The position numbers were made by a program, and so were the translations under genes. A DNA stretch of 64,000 bases from Macrosoma leucophasiata (taxonomy: Eukaryota > Arthropoda > Insecta > Lepidoptera > Hedylidae). Positions 31,804 through 42,682 of this stretch are shown here, piece by piece. Within the stretch, counting starts at the first letter, position 1. Every line of letters begins with the position of its first letter. The stretch lies in NCBI GenBank assembly GCA_036365455.1, contig JAWQUS010000010.1, positions 18,462,501 to 18,526,500 of the forward strand, in the 5' to 3' direction. The notes under the pieces were generated by a model. It had not been told where the DNA came from. It searched no databases and saw only the letters and a program-made list of their open reading frames with translations.

Positions 31804-32534
31804 AAAGGTGAAAACAGACTCATCGGTGACGCGGTTGTCTTGGCTCACTTCATCCCTTTCATGTCGGTTCTGTTGCGATGTGCGGAAACTGAGGACTAAT
31901 TGCAAAATACCGCCCGAGGATTGATCGATTTTTATAACGTAGACAGATTTTTTGTTGGTATTTTACTGATTCGCCTTGACTAATTTAAAATATCATGATT
32001 GTGTAATATGGCTAGCAAAGTTAGGTCAAATTTTTATATTATTTTTCGCAATAATACATGCTACTGAAATATACCTATGAAGTATTCTTTGGGTCTAATA
32101 GTTTTTTTTTATGTTATGATATGGCAAACAAGTATGAAATTCACATTAATACACATCTTAATAAAAACTAAAGATTTTAATGCATTGTTTCGACTGAGCC
32201 TTAAGTTGATATTGCTTCTTTGTGCCGAAAATTACAGCCGTTCCCGAGATTAGCCCCAACAAACAGACAGACAGAAAAAAATTGTAAAAAAAAATGTTTT
32301 GGCATATGTACCGTGTATACATACATAAATTGCATTTAGTAAAAAGCGGCTATTTTTGTATTACAAACATACACTCCAATTTTATTTATTTGTATAGATA
32401 GAACTCCTAGTATAGACTACCTTTTTAATTTTATGAAACTTAGCATTTAGGTACTGATTTAGAATCTATACTTATAATCTATAATACGCCTTATGTACAT
32501 CAATTTGTGCACAAAAGAATAAATAAATAAATAT

Positions 32535-32713
32535 AAATAATATAAAAATAAGTCGGGTTTTCCTTCCTGACGCTATAACTCCAGAAAGCACGAACCGATT
32601 TCCACGGTTTTGCATTCGTTGGAAAGGTTTCGGGCTCCGTGAGGTTTATAGCAAAGAAAATTCAGGATTATAAAACGACATCCAAGCGGGCGAAGCCGCG
32701 GGCAACAGCTAGT
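32535..32713 (-). repeat. 'CCCGCGGCTTCGCCCG' repeat
   Basis: Antisense: AAGTCGGGTTTTCCTTCCTG, CGCTATAACTCCAGAA, TTTTGCATTCGTTGGAAAGG and CGGGCGAAGCCGCGGGCAAC to CTAGT. The same family forms the tail of tandem copy A (16327-16565). Confidence 0.72.
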
Positions 32714-32714
32714 A

Positions 32715-32834
32715 AATCTATAGAAGTGTAAATTCTGTACAATAAAAATATTGCAAAAATAAATACCAGGGGATGTTACCTGGTATTTATTTTTGCAATA
32801 TTTTTAATGTACAGAATTTACACTTCTATAGATT
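32715..32834. repeat. Inverted repeat, 56-nt arms, 8-nt loop
   Basis: Left arm AATCTATAGAAGTGTAAATT... to ACCAGG (32770), loop GGATGTTA, right arm CCTGGT... to TTACACTTCTATAGATT (32834). At most one or two mismatches. It directly abuts the GGGCAACAGCTAGT end of a hairpin-tailed repeat (32535-32713). Confidence 0.88.
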
Positions 32835-32882
32835 GATCTACTAGATCGATACCGAACACAAATATGTGATTAGAAAAAAATT

Positions 32883-32913
<31 letters not shown>

Positions 32914-33288
32914 TCAAGCATCACATAAAAACTACCGGTCCGATTACAATGAAACTTGGTATGATTATACTTTAACCTTTGGCGCACAACACTGGGTACT
33001 TTTTAACCCGGAAAAATGTCTGGTTGTCTGTGTGTTTGTGCACGCTAATATGAGAAACGACTTATTCGATTTGCGGTTTACACTAATATATTGTGGTAAG
33101 TTTCACTTAACATTTAGTGTTTGTTTCATGTGAATCAGTTCAGAAATAAAAAAGTTATGTTAATTTAAAGAATCGTATCGAATATTTTTAAGCTATTCTG
33201 TATCTTAGTTCTATCTTTTAGGGAGTTTCGTACCTAATAGGTAAAAACGAACCCTACGGATAACTAATCCTCCGCTGTCTGTCTGTCT

Positions 33289-33319
<31 letters not shown>

Positions 33320-33461
33320 ACCAGGCTGTATCTTATAAATAGTGATAGCTAAAAAGCTAACATTTTCACAAATTATGTATTTCTGTTACCGCTATAATGT
33401 AGACGCTTAAAATGTAGGTCTTATGTTGTATTGCAGCTTCCATAATAAATCTATATACATA

Positions 33462-33805
33462 CAAATAAATAAAATTGGAGTGTCTGCTTGTAATATTAAA
33501 ATAATCGCTTTTTACTAAACGCATATGTATGTATACGCGGTACATATACCAAAACAATTTTTTTTACAATTTTTGTCTGTCTGTCTGTCTGTTTGGCGGG
33601 GCTAATCTTGGGGACGCCTTGACCGAATTGCTGATGTGATAAGGAGTAACTTAGGCTACTTTTATCTTCATACATCCATACATACCTACATACAAATAAG
33701 TAGAATTGGAGTGTATCTGACTTTGACGGGACTTCCACGGGCAGGTAGCTGATGTAACAAGGAGGAACTTAGGCTACTTTTATCTCCATACATCCATACA
33801 TACAC
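33462..33805. repeat. 'GGGACTTTCACTGGCAGATA' family, left of the LINE
   Basis: Overlapping partial units: ATAAATAAAATTGGAGTGTC, a (TGTC)n run at 33575-33593, GGAGTAACTTAGGCTACTTT twice, and CATACATCCATACATACA tails. The LINE is inserted at its right end. (TCTG)n microsatellites also lie at 32883-32911 and 33278-33320. Confidence 0.65.
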
Positions 33806-33810
33806 ACATA

Positions 33811-36800
33811 TTTATTTATTTATTTAATCTTTTTTGCCACAAAATACATAATATTTGAGCAAATGGCGGACTTAACGCTAAAAGCGCTCTCTACCAGTCA
33901 ACCATTGGTAGTGTAGAAAGATTGGTTGGCGGCATTAATGAATAATTAGAAAAAATAAAAAAATGACTTAATACATACACTCAACAGTACGTACATATTA
34001 TAATGAAATATACTTAAATACATATCTAGATAATATTCTGAATTTTATAAATATAAATATAATACTAAAATTATGAAATTATAGTACATAAATATATAGT
34101 TAAAGATATATACATATGCTTATAATAGATGATGATTTTGCTGATACTTACTATTTTTGAAAGTATGCTTTGACTCTTTTTTTGAAAGCAGCCTTTGAAG
34201 TGAGTCGACGTATATCCTCCGGAAGAGCATTCCACAAACGTACTACTTGAATGCCAAATGAGCTGGATATAAAGCCGGAACGATGAAGAGGGATGGACAG
34301 GATGTTAGAATCACTAGAGCGTAATTGTAGTGAGTGTGAAGATGAAAGATGTTGAAATTTACACTTTAAATAAGAAGGAGTACAAGGATCTGAAAGAATA
34401 GAAAAGAGTTGAGAAAGAAGCCGTGTTTGTCTTCGTTGTCGAACTGGGAGCCAATTTAGTTTTGATCGAAATAAAGAGACATGATCAAACTTACGAAGAC
34501 AAAAGATGAAGCGGATTGCATTATTTATTAATCTATCAAGTTTGTCTAGAAAGGTCTCATTCAGATCCAAATAACACACATCAGCATAATCAATAATGGG
34601 GAAAATGAGGGCCTGAACAAGACGAATCTTAGTATCAATGGGCAGAAAATTTCTAAGTCGGTTCAGAGAATGTAATGCGGCATAAACGGCTCGACTTACC
34701 TCGCTGATCTGTACTCTCCAACTTAGCGTTGAATCAATATGTAAACCCAAATCTTTAACAGCTGTAGAAAGTAAAATTATTTGGTTTTCAAACAGGACAG
34801 GCGCGATGGTACTATAATTTAATTTCCCTAGTTGGCGTGAACTACCAACTATAATGGCTTGGCACTTATTAGGATTAACTTGGATGCCATATTTGTGTGA
34901 CCAAGAACTAATTTTATGAAGGTTACTGTTAATCCTATGAACAGCACTATCAATATTTACTACACTCGATTGACAATATAGTTGCAAGTCATCAGCATAG
35001 AAATGGTAAGAGCAGTCCAAAATAGTCGAAAGAATGTTAATGAACAACGAAAATAATAAGGGTGACAGAATACCGCCCTGGGGAACACCCGCACTTAGAT
35101 AACACCAATTAGAAAACACCCCATTGGCCCTAACCGCTTGCTGTCTATCTTTAAGGTAAGAGGAAAACCATTCAACCACTACAGGGACAAAATTAAAGTG
35201 TTTCAAAATAGCAAGGAGGATATCATGGTCTACCATATTAAATGCGTTTGAGAAATCTATAAGTACCAAAATAGTGACCATTTTATCCTCCATGCCAGTC
35301 CTAATATCCTCTGTAACCTTAAGAAGTGCAGTGGTGGTACTGTGCCCAGGTCGAAAACCGGATTGAAACGAAGATATTAAATTGTTTGCATGCACGTAAG
35401 ATGACACCTGTTTATGGACAACAGCTTCGAGGGTTTTTGAGAGAAACGGTAGTATTGAAATAGGCCTATACTCCTTTAATTCGCGGGGGTTATTAACTTT
35501 TGGAAGTGGGAACACAAAAGCTTTTTGCCACATCAAAGGGAAGACCCCCGACTCTAAAGAATAATTAATGATATGAGTTAAAGGGCGAACAATGAACTGG
35601 AGTATAGGCATAATCATCATTCGACTTATGTCATCACTGCCTATCGCATTGGATTTTATGGAGTTAATAATTTTTAGGGTGTCCTCTACATCGATTTTAG
35701 AAAATTTAAAAGAGTCAGTGTAAGTTTGAGTAAAGAGAGAAATATCCGACAGAGTACTTATTTTTATAGAAGAGTTAAGGGGAAAGACATGAGAAAAATA
35801 AGAATTTAAAGTATTGGGAGAAAAAAGGTTAGTGTCCACGGGCTTGGCAGCTTTGCCGAAACCTAGAGAGTTCAGAAATTTCCATATTTCTGTTGTAGAG
35901 GAATCTGCAACTTTATCAAAAAAGTATCGACGTTTGGCTGCTCTTACCATTTGGTTACACCGGTTTCTAGCAGCCTTATACAAACACCAGTTATCATCGC
36001 ACCTGTCACGCTTAAAGACCCGGAAAGTTCTATCTCGACGCCTCATCGCCATGCGAACACCCGCTGTTATCCAGGATGCAGGCGGCCGCTTCAACCTGAC
36101 TGCCCTCACCGGTGCATGTGCGTCGTACAGTTTCAGAACATGAGAATTGAAGTGTGAAAGTTTTTCATCAACCGACAACGCATCATAAACCGGTAAGAAG
36201 TCCAAGCGAGCAGCATCAGCTCTTAAGCAGTCGTAATTAATACTGCTAAAATTCCGCAGCCAGACTATTTCTGGCTTAGGTTTAGGTAATTTAAGTTTAT
36301 ACGCCAAATAAACAAGATCATGAAGAGAAAAACCAGGGGCCGGTATTTGACCGTGTTTGATTACGCGATTAAGAGAAGACGTAACAATCAAGTCAAGCAA
36401 AGTGTCAGAAGTGTTGAGATTATGATGAGTTGGACCAGAAGGCAGAATTGAAAGATTGACTGACTCGAATATGTTTCGAAGCCTGGAGGATTGTGGTGTA
36501 ACATTTAAAAGATTCACATTGAAATCACCCATGACGATGTGATGTGTGTAATCTGCACAGTAAGAATCCAACACCAGCTCAAGATCTGCATAAAAATCGG
36601 TGCCAGGAGGACAGTACACCACGCCAAGTAGAACCTTAACGTGATGCACTTGGATTTCTAGAAACAGATATTCCGCCGAAGCGTTGTACAAAGAAGGTGA
36701 AGAGGAGAGAATAGTGTGTGGAATGCTACTTCGAAGATATATGGCAACCCCGCCTCCACCCTTCCCGGTTCTGTCATTCCTCAGCAAGACAAACCCTGGG

Positions 36801-37285
36801 AGACCAAAAGACGTACTTGAGAGAGATGGCTTGAACCAGCTCTCAGAAATTAAAACAGCGTCTATTTTAGAATGAGAAGAAAAGGTTTCTAGGAAATCGT
36901 TATAGTGAGAGGGTATACTCTGCGCATTAATGTGACATACATTAAATGAATTTTTCACATTTCCTAGGGTGTTGTTCAATAAATTACCTACAGTTTCAAA
37001 ATCCTGAAAAGAGTCATCACTAGATGAATTAAAGGTACAAGCAGAATAATATGAATCATCATCAGACATAATAAATAGGTAATATTACATAAACATAAAA
37101 TTAAAATAAATAAATAATATAATACTATAATACTAAAAATATATAATTATATTAATGTGATAAAATAAGATAAAGTACAGTGTTATAAATATAACTTAAA
37201 AAAAAAAAAAAAATAGTAAAATATCAGATTGAGCCAGTCCTGCTGGTTGATCACTGGGAGAAAGCGTTAAACTTTACAGTTACAT
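33811..37285 (-). mobile_element. Non-LTR retrotransposon (LINE), possibly full length or slightly 5'-truncated
   Basis: It contains the 972-codon ORF. On the minus strand the 3' end is an (AAATA/AAAT)n tail at about 33811-33826. Some 310 bp of 3' UTR follow the stop. About 200 bp of AT-rich leader, with a run of 13 A on the plus strand (37199-37213), precede the ATG. The element interrupts a repeat of the 'GGGACTTTCACTGGCAGATA' family, whose two halves flank it at 33462-33810 and from about 37283. An exact target-site duplication could not be fixed because both flanks are TACATACA-like. No separate ORF1 is seen upstream. Confidence 0.82.
34151..37069 (-). CDS. Non-LTR retrotransposon ORF: endonuclease and reverse transcriptase, intact
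   Basis: 972 codons without a stop or frameshift. The start ATG at 37067-37069 opens MSDDDSYYSACTFNSSSDD, an acidic/serine leader. An APE-type endonuclease follows: FNVCHINAQSIPSH near residue 42, VVYCPPGTDF near 151, MGDFNVN at 180-186 and a terminal SLHDLVYL. The reverse transcriptase has YRPISILPFLSKTLE, LVLIDFSNAFNMVDHD, SAGVPQGGILSPLLFSLF and the catalytic FYADD at 690-694 (nt 34988-35002). No RNase H or zinc knuckle is visible after the RT; a conserved thumb-like C-terminus ends SKAAFKKRVKAYFQK. RT motifs point to the CR1/L2-type superclade (inferred by eye). It lies antisense to the host gene inside its 14-kb intron. All key catalytic motifs look intact, so the copy is young. Confidence 0.95.
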   Translation of the reverse strand: MSDDDSYYSACTFNSSSDDSFQDFETVGNLLNNTLGNVKNSFNVCHINAQSIPSHYNDFLETFSSHSKIDAVLISESWFKPSLSSTSFGLPGFVLLRNDRTGKGGGGVAIYLRSSIPHTILSSSPSLYNASAEYLFLEIQVHHVKVLLGVVYCPPGTDFYADLELVLDSYCADYTHHIVMGDFNVNLLNVTPQSSRLRNIFESVNLSILPSGPTHHNLNTSDTLLDLIVTSSLNRVIKHGQIPAPGFSLHDLVYLAYKLKLPKPKPEIVWLRNFSSINYDCLRADAARLDFLPVYDALSVDEKLSHFNSHVLKLYDAHAPVRAVRLKRPPASWITAGVRMAMRRRDRTFRVFKRDRCDDNWCLYKAARNRCNQMVRAAKRRYFFDKVADSSTTEIWKFLNSLGFGKAAKPVDTNLFSPNTLNSYFSHVFPLNSSIKISTLSDISLFTQTYTDSFKFSKIDVEDTLKIINSIKSNAIGSDDISRMMIMPILQFIVRPLTHIINYSLESGVFPLMWQKAFVFPLPKVNNPRELKEYRPISILPFLSKTLEAVVHKQVSSYVHANNLISSFQSGFRPGHSTTTALLKVTEDIRTGMEDKMVTILVLIDFSNAFNMVDHDILLAILKHFNFVPVVVEWFSSYLKDRQQAVRANGVFSNWCYLSAGVPQGGILSPLLFSLFINILSTILDCSYHFYADDLQLYCQSSVVNIDSAVHRINSNLHKISSWSHKYGIQVNPNKCQAIIVGSSRQLGKLNYSTIAPVLFENQIILLSTAVKDLGLHIDSTLSWRVQISEVSRAVYAALHSLNRLRNFLPIDTKIRLVQALIFPIIDYADVCYLDLNETFLDKLDRLINNAIRFIFCLRKFDHVSLFRSKLNWLPVRQRRQTRLLSQLFSILSDPCTPSYLKCKFQHLSSSHSLQLRSSDSNILSIPLHRSGFISSSFGIQVVRLWNALPEDIRRLTSKAAFKKRVKAYFQK

Positions 37286-37735
37286 TTACCTACATACCTA
37301 CATACAAATAAGAAGAATTGGAGTGTCTTCGACTTTGACGGGACTTTCACTGGCAGATAGCTGATGTGATAAGGAGTAACTTAGGCTACTTTTATCTCCA
37401 TACAACCATACATACATACATACCTACGTACAAATAAACAGAATTTGAGTGTCCGATTTTGACGGGACTTTCACTGGCAGATGGCTGATATAATAAGGAG
37501 TAACTTGAGCTACTTTTATCTTCATACAACCATACATACATACATAACTACATACAAATACATAGAATTTGAGTGTCTCCGATTTTTACAGGACTTTCAC
37601 TGGCAGATAGCTGATGTAATTAGGAGTAACTTACGCTACTTTTATACTAGCTGCGCCCACGACTTCGTCCGGGTAGATACTGAACAATCATACTTTTTCT
37701 CACGTAGACGAAGTCGCGGGCACAGCTAGCTTATA
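37283..37735 (+). repeat. 'GGGACTTTCACTGGCAGATA' family, right of the LINE
   Basis: Three tandem partial units (GACGGGACTTTCACTGGCAG, GGAGTAACTTAGGCTACTTT, TACATACATACC spacer). It ends in a full hairpin, CTAGCTGCGCCCACGACTTC with GAAGTCGCGGGCACAGCTAG (37650-37729). Confidence 0.72.
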
Positions 37736-37963
37736 ATATTCATAGCTTTTTAATTTTAACGTCAAACGTAATCCTGTGTCATGAAGTTATGATAAGTCCA
37801 TGAATGCCGCGGACATCAAAGAGGATGTGAACGCTAGTCAAGAGTACTTTTTAAACGAAGTCTCGCAGAGCTATGATTTTTATGGCAAACCGATTTATAC
37901 CGACGTATCTCAAGGGAGTGATACACTCTGTGAAACGCAATAGGGACAAAGACTAGTTCTTAC

Positions 37964-38243
37964 ATGGTAGAGCTCCAGTAAAGGAGCTCGCGGGCGTACG
38001 CACCACCGCAGTACCTAGTATACTTGCCGCTAAATGGTAGTGTTCAACACTATCGTGTTCCAGTCTGGTGGTTATGTACGGCCCTGTAATTTCCGGCACA
38101 GAGGCATAACACCTTAGGGCTCAGGAGTGGTAACGCATCTGCATTTTGACCTTGGTCTTTGTGTGGGCGTCTATAGGCTGCAGTCATCACTTAACATCAA
38201 TGTGAATTGCATGCTTATTTGCCACTTCCATTACATAAAAAAA
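37964..38243 (+). repeat. SINE-like repeat family A, full copy
   Basis: GGTAGAGCTCCAGTAAAGGA through CAACACTATCGTGTTCCAGT, CTTAGGGCTCAGGAGTGGTA, ending TTCCATTACATAAAAAAAGG. Confidence 0.8.
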
Positions 38244-38454
38244 GGAACATAACAAAGAAAAGAAGCATAATACCTATATAAATATATTCCAATTGACGGA
38301 GTTGACAATATTCAGGTGGCTTAAAGAGTTAAACGCGAAGGCTTTTTCGCTCGCCGAAAACGTGGAAAGAAAATTATATTATCAACATCAACAAACTAAA
38401 AAAAAATAGATATTGATTAGCATCTTAATTGGATATACCAAAACAACTACAGTG

Positions 38455-38698
38455 CTCAACAATAAATATTGCACATCGAGCGTAGGATGGGAGACTTCAG
38501 CTTATTTCGGGTCTGTAGAGCGTTATCTCTTTCGCTCCGTAACTATTTGACGTTTGTCGACCATTTTGATCAAGTTTTGACCAATACCGGACTATCATTG
38601 CTTACAGTAGACAGTGTGCAACAGAGATAACGCTCTACGAAGTCGAAACGAGCCGATCGTCTCTTTCGCAGGCTTGATGTGCAATATTAATTGTTGAG
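38455..38698. mobile_element. About 245-bp TIR element (AATATTGCACATCGA family), copy 1
   Basis: Starts CAACAATAAATATTGCACAT and ends TGTGCAATATTAATTGTTGA. The interior holds GCGTTATCTCTTTCGC and its inverse GAGATAACGCTC. Other copies at about 53672-53927 and 58250-58512 share the same order, including TTGGTCAAAGCTTGAT-like text. Confidence 0.75.
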
Positions 38699-38870
38699 AA
38701 CTGTACTGTGAATTTCAGATATTTTGCGATAGCCAGTTTAACCTCTAAATAGGTGTTGATATTTAACATATTTTTAGAATATATTGACTGTGTGTCAATA
38801 TTTGATAGCCCAATCGTTGCTCAGCAATCTCAGTTTATACATTAAAGTAGAAGCCTATAATTGCAGCCTT

Positions 38871-38920
38871 TCTCCACCTTTTCTCGTAAGAGTCACATCT
38901 CGTACGAGAAAAGGTGGAGA
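38871..38920. repeat. Stem-loop with 18-bp perfect arms
   Basis: TCTCCACCTTTTCTCGTA (38871-38888) pairs with TACGAGAAAAGGTGGAGA (38903-38920) around a 14-nt loop. Flanking TATACATTA (left) and TAATGTATA (right) extend the inverted symmetry. Confidence 0.8.
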
Positions 38921-39057
38921 CTAATGTATAATAAGTATTTTTTTAGAAGAGAGACTGTATAATGATGATTAAGAAAATTTTAATACAAATAATTAATAAG
39001 TTTTTCCAATCATTTTAATATTTAAACGGTAAACCACCGCGTCATTAACTGAAAATC

Positions 39058-39900
39058 AAAACCACGATTGAAAATTGCCAACAATTACAAAAGGCCATCC
39101 ACGGAAGATCAATACAGTGATTGTATTGTTCTGCCATATTCAATTAGTGTGACCGACCGCGACCGCTCCGGGCGGTATCTGACCGCATCTGCTACCGTCC
39201 TACTACATTCACTCTGCATACATTACCTACATGAATACCTACATTGCGCTTGATAATATGTAGATAAATTTCATGGTAAGCCTGTAAGTTCTTATATGCG
39301 ATTTCAGTCCGTATAATAATATGTTATTTCCAAGTACACCGGTCTATTTAATTGTTGCACATTGAAATATTTCTCAAAGACAGATGAACTCGGTCGAAGA
39401 CAGAACTACGGGGTTTAAAATTTGCCAACAATTACAAAAGGCCATCCACGGGTGATCAATACAGTGATTGTATTGTTCTGCCATAATATTCAATTAGTCA
39501 GGCCGACCCCGACCGCTCTGGGCGCTATCTGACCGCACCTGCTACTGCCCTACCGTCCTACTGCGTACACTCTGCATACATTACATTAACACATGGTGCG
39601 AATTTAGATTCAAAATAATCAATCCAGCTGCTTTACAAATAAGCTACCTCACAAATTTCAAAAGAAATCACTCGCATGTGTTATTACGAAATACCATCAA
39701 GTCATTTGTTAGAAACCAAAACCACGATTCAACATTTCCAACAATTACAAATAACTACCCGCGGGAAATTAATACAGTAATTGTTTTGTTCTGCCATATT
39801 CAATTAGTGAGGCAAACCACGACCGCTGCGGGCGCTGTCTGACCGCACCTGCTACCATCCTGCTACTCTCTGTATACATTACATAAATACAATGCGTATA
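39058..39900 (+). repeat. Three dispersed-tandem copies of a 190-bp unit
   Basis: Units at about 39058-39245, 39415-39595 and 39716-39890 share CAACAATTACAAAAGGCCAT, AATACAGTGATTGTATTGTT, CTGCCATATTCAATTAGT and TATCTGACCGCACCTGCTAC. Each is separated by 110-170 bp of other sequence; the second gap holds a decayed antisense tRNA-like head near 39607-39660. Confidence 0.75.
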
Positions 39901-39992
39901 TGTAGAGAACGTGTCGATCTGTATTTGCGCTTTCGAAGTAAAAGCCACCTTATAGTTCTGAATATATCGTAAGCTATTTAAGAGCCAAAGAT

Positions 39993-40218
39993 TATCTATA
40001 TACATAAAAATCAATTGCTGTTCGTAAGTCTCGCTAAAACTCGAGAACGGCCGGACCGATTTGGCTAATTTTGGTTTAAAAGGTAAGAAAATATGAAGAA
40101 ATTGAAGGGAAATAGTAAAAACCACAATTTTATTTTTCCATCCAAATAGTCCGTATCTATCAAACCTTTGACACATTATTTCATTCTGAGGCAATACGAA
40201 GTTTGCCGGGTCAGCTAG
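39993..40218 (-). repeat. 'TGACCCGGCAAACTTCGTATT' family, copy 2
   Basis: Antisense; starts ATCTATATACATAAAAATCA and ends CGAAGTTTGCCGGGTCAGCT. Overlapped by a spurious 157-codon ORF on the minus strand. Confidence 0.75.
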
Positions 40219-40649
40219 TGTAAAATAAAAAAAAACATGCAAAGAAATATTAAGCCTTTCACGAGTTTCCTTGCGCGCTCGCCATTTATCCTCAGCTGAT
40301 CCGGATACGCCCCCAATACTTCGGGGACAGATAGGCCCGGGGAAAGAGGGCCTCGGGCCCCTTACCGCCCCATGAATCGGGTCATACAGATAGCACTATC
40401 GTATTCCGGTTATATGGTAATGTATGACCTTGTAACTACTGTCGCAACGGCAAAGCAACTTAGGCCTCAAGGGTGGTAGTTGCAACGCATATGTACTATG
40501 ACAATCGGCTTTTGTGTAGATGTCTATAGACTGCAGTATTCACTTTCCATCAGTATAAACTGCATGTTCGTTTGGCACCATTATTTCATAAAAAGGGATT
40601 TTTGTATGTAATGAAGGTGACAAACAAGCATGCAGTTCACATTGACATT

Positions 40650-40943
40650 CTACTGGTGGTAGAGCTCCAGTGACGAAGCTCGCGGGCGTGGGCACCACGG
40701 CATTACCTAATTTACTTGCCGTTAGATGGTAGTGTTCAGCACTATCGTGTTCCGGTCAGGTGGTAATGTACGGCCCTGTAATTTCCGGCACAGAGGCATA
40801 ACACCTTAGGCCTCAGGAGTGCAGGAGTGGTAACGCATCTGCATTTTGACCTTAGTCTTCGTGTGAGTGTCTATAGGCTGCAGCCATCACTTAACATCAA
40901 TGTGAACTGTATGCTAGTATGCCACTTACATTACATAAAAAAA
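40650..40943 (+). repeat. SINE-like repeat family A, full copy
   Basis: CTACTGGTGGTAGAGCTCCA to CATTACATAAAAAAATG. It has a tandem doubling TCAGGAGTGCAGGAGTGG. It is preceded by an antisense tail fragment (40608-40646) and by a decayed plus copy at about 40385-40595. Confidence 0.82.
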
Positions 40944-40954
40944 TGACGTTAAGT

Positions 40955-41175
40955 CAAAGAATATGTAATAATACTATGTAAAGAATGGACACTTCGACGT
41001 CCCGCCCGATTTGCCCGCATTACTCAACCCCTTCCCCTCTTATGGTCGACGGTTGGTGTTTTGTACGTGCTACGTACACAGGTGCGCGTGTAAATACACG
41101 TCACTGATTGATGTCTGTGTAATAGAAACCAAATTAAGCGTTTGTATGGAATGTTGGCGGCGTGTCCGCGGTGTG
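40955..41175 (-). mobile_element. 221-bp unclassified element, copy 1
   Basis: On the minus strand it runs from CACACCGCGGACACGCCGCC to TTACATATTCTTTG. It is flanked by a 7-bp direct repeat GTTAAGT (40948-40954, 41176-41182). A second copy of identical length lies at 43355-43575 in opposite orientation. No terminal inverted repeat beyond CA/TG, no poly(A) and no ORF. The target is a copy of the SINE-like family. Confidence 0.72.
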
Positions 41176-41182
41176 GTTAAGT

Positions 41183-42218
41183 GACAAGTGAAGCCTATAG
41201 ACACCCACACAAAGACCAGAAGTCAAAATGCAAATGAGTTGCCACCCCTGAGACTTTCGTTGTTTTGTCTGTATCATAGTTACTACCCCATTAGGTTATT
41301 AAGATACGACAGTCGACATTTAAGAAAAAATTATAAGTCGTTCAAAACGCTGTAATATATTATTGTTTTCCACAACAAGTCCTGTATAATGATGACCTTA
41401 CATCAAAGACGAGGTAGCGAATAGAAAAACCAATTCCAATAAAAGGTGTAGGTAAAAGTTCCATTTCTATTAGGGGAAGTAATACGGAAAACCGATGCCT
41501 GTTCGCCCACAAAGAATCAACAACCGCGAATAATCCATTACGGGCAACGATCGAGTCTGATACTGTTAATTAACTTGCTAATCGTTCTGTTTGTCTGTCT
41601 TATTAACTGTTTACGTGTATCGTACACTTCTAAGTGGACATTTTACTTTTGATTAAGTTCATAAATATTGCACACTTACTAAAGGTTCTATGTGTATATT
41701 TTTTGTAAAAACATCGGCTTCTAGAAATAATGATTATGTAATACAAAGTTATTGCTAGATAACGTACTGGATTGATTATAGTCAATCCGCTAATGTTTAT
41801 TGGCATAAATATTTACCTACTCGTATATCCTTACCCCCTTATTCATGAACGTACATTAGATACGTTTTAGCTATAGAATGCTTTGTCTTTGTCAGTTGCA
41901 TTGTCAAATGTGCAGGATAGAAAAGGACAAAGAAGAGATTAGCAACACTTTAGCTAAAATACGTTTATGAATAAGGGGGTTTGTATCCACATTGTTTCAC
42001 TTAAACTGAAAATTAATTATATTAGTGACGGGAGGACCAGATAACGGGCTGTAATTATTTAGGAATTTACTATCCCCTGATATAAATAATATTTATTGTT
42101 TGTTTAATAATACAATTACTAGTAATGAATACTGACATGGCGTGCACGATTGAATTCATACGAGTACATTAATTAAGTCAAATATGATATGTTCTTAGGT
42201 TTTCGCGAGCTACACTCA
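41183..42218 (+). other. Intron 11 segment
   Basis: Begins with an antisense family A fragment (to about 41290), then AT-rich DNA. Near 41844-41990 an inverted pair TTATTCATGAACGTACATTA / TACGTTTATGAATAAGGGG brackets a small foldback (CCCCCTTATTCATGAACGTA at left). A decayed relative is at 2690-2755 (AGCTAAAATATGTTTATGAA). Confidence 0.55.
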
Positions 42219-42333
42219 TTGAAATAAAACTATTTTTACGGATTTATCTCGCGCATATTAAACTAAAATGATTTAAAAAAATATTTTAGTTTAATATACG
42301 CGAGATAAATCCGTAAAAATAGTTTTATTTCAA
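42219..42333. repeat. Inverted repeat, 51-nt arms
   Basis: Left arm TTGAAATAAAACTATTTTTA... (42219-42269), right arm ending ...TAAAAATAGTTTTATTTCAA (42283-42333), with one obvious mismatch (GCGCAT versus ATACGC). A decayed relative occurs at 3462-3670 (TTTTCGCGAGCT, AATAAAACTGTTTTT, CGATAAATCCG), so it is a repeated foldback element. Confidence 0.82.
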
Positions 42334-42436
42334 TAAGTCAAATATATTTCATTAATCGGTATTCATTGCAACTTAACTAGAGAGAAATAAAACTTAAATA
42401 TAATTTAAATTGAAGATTAAAACTTTATATTATTAA

Positions 42437-42592
42437 TTTCCGGCACAGAGGCATAACACCTTAGGCGTCAGGAATGGTAACGCATCTGCATTTTGACCTT
42501 TGTCTTTGTGTGGGTAGCTATAAGCTGCAGTCATCACTTAACATCAATGTGAACTGTATGCTTGTTTGCCATTTCTATTACATAAAAAAAAA
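42437..42592 (+). repeat. SINE-like repeat family A, 3' half
   Basis: TTAATTTCCGGCACAGAGGC, CTTAGGCGTCAGGAATGG, AAGCTGCAGTCATCACTTAA, ending CTATTACATAAAAAAAAATT. Confidence 0.75.
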
Positions 42593-42682
42593 TTAGATAT
42601 CTACTTACTTATTACCTCAATCTTCACAAGACAAGAGGTCTCGTGAAGATGGCCATCCATTTTTAGATTATTTTTATGTAAT

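Noticed and set aside
35814..36875. Plus-strand ORFs of 63-109 codons
   Set aside because: Antisense shadows of the intact LINE ORF.
39769..40242. 157-codon minus-strand ORF
   Set aside because: Composed of two unrelated repeat copies (the 190-bp unit and the GACCCGGCAAACTTCG family).
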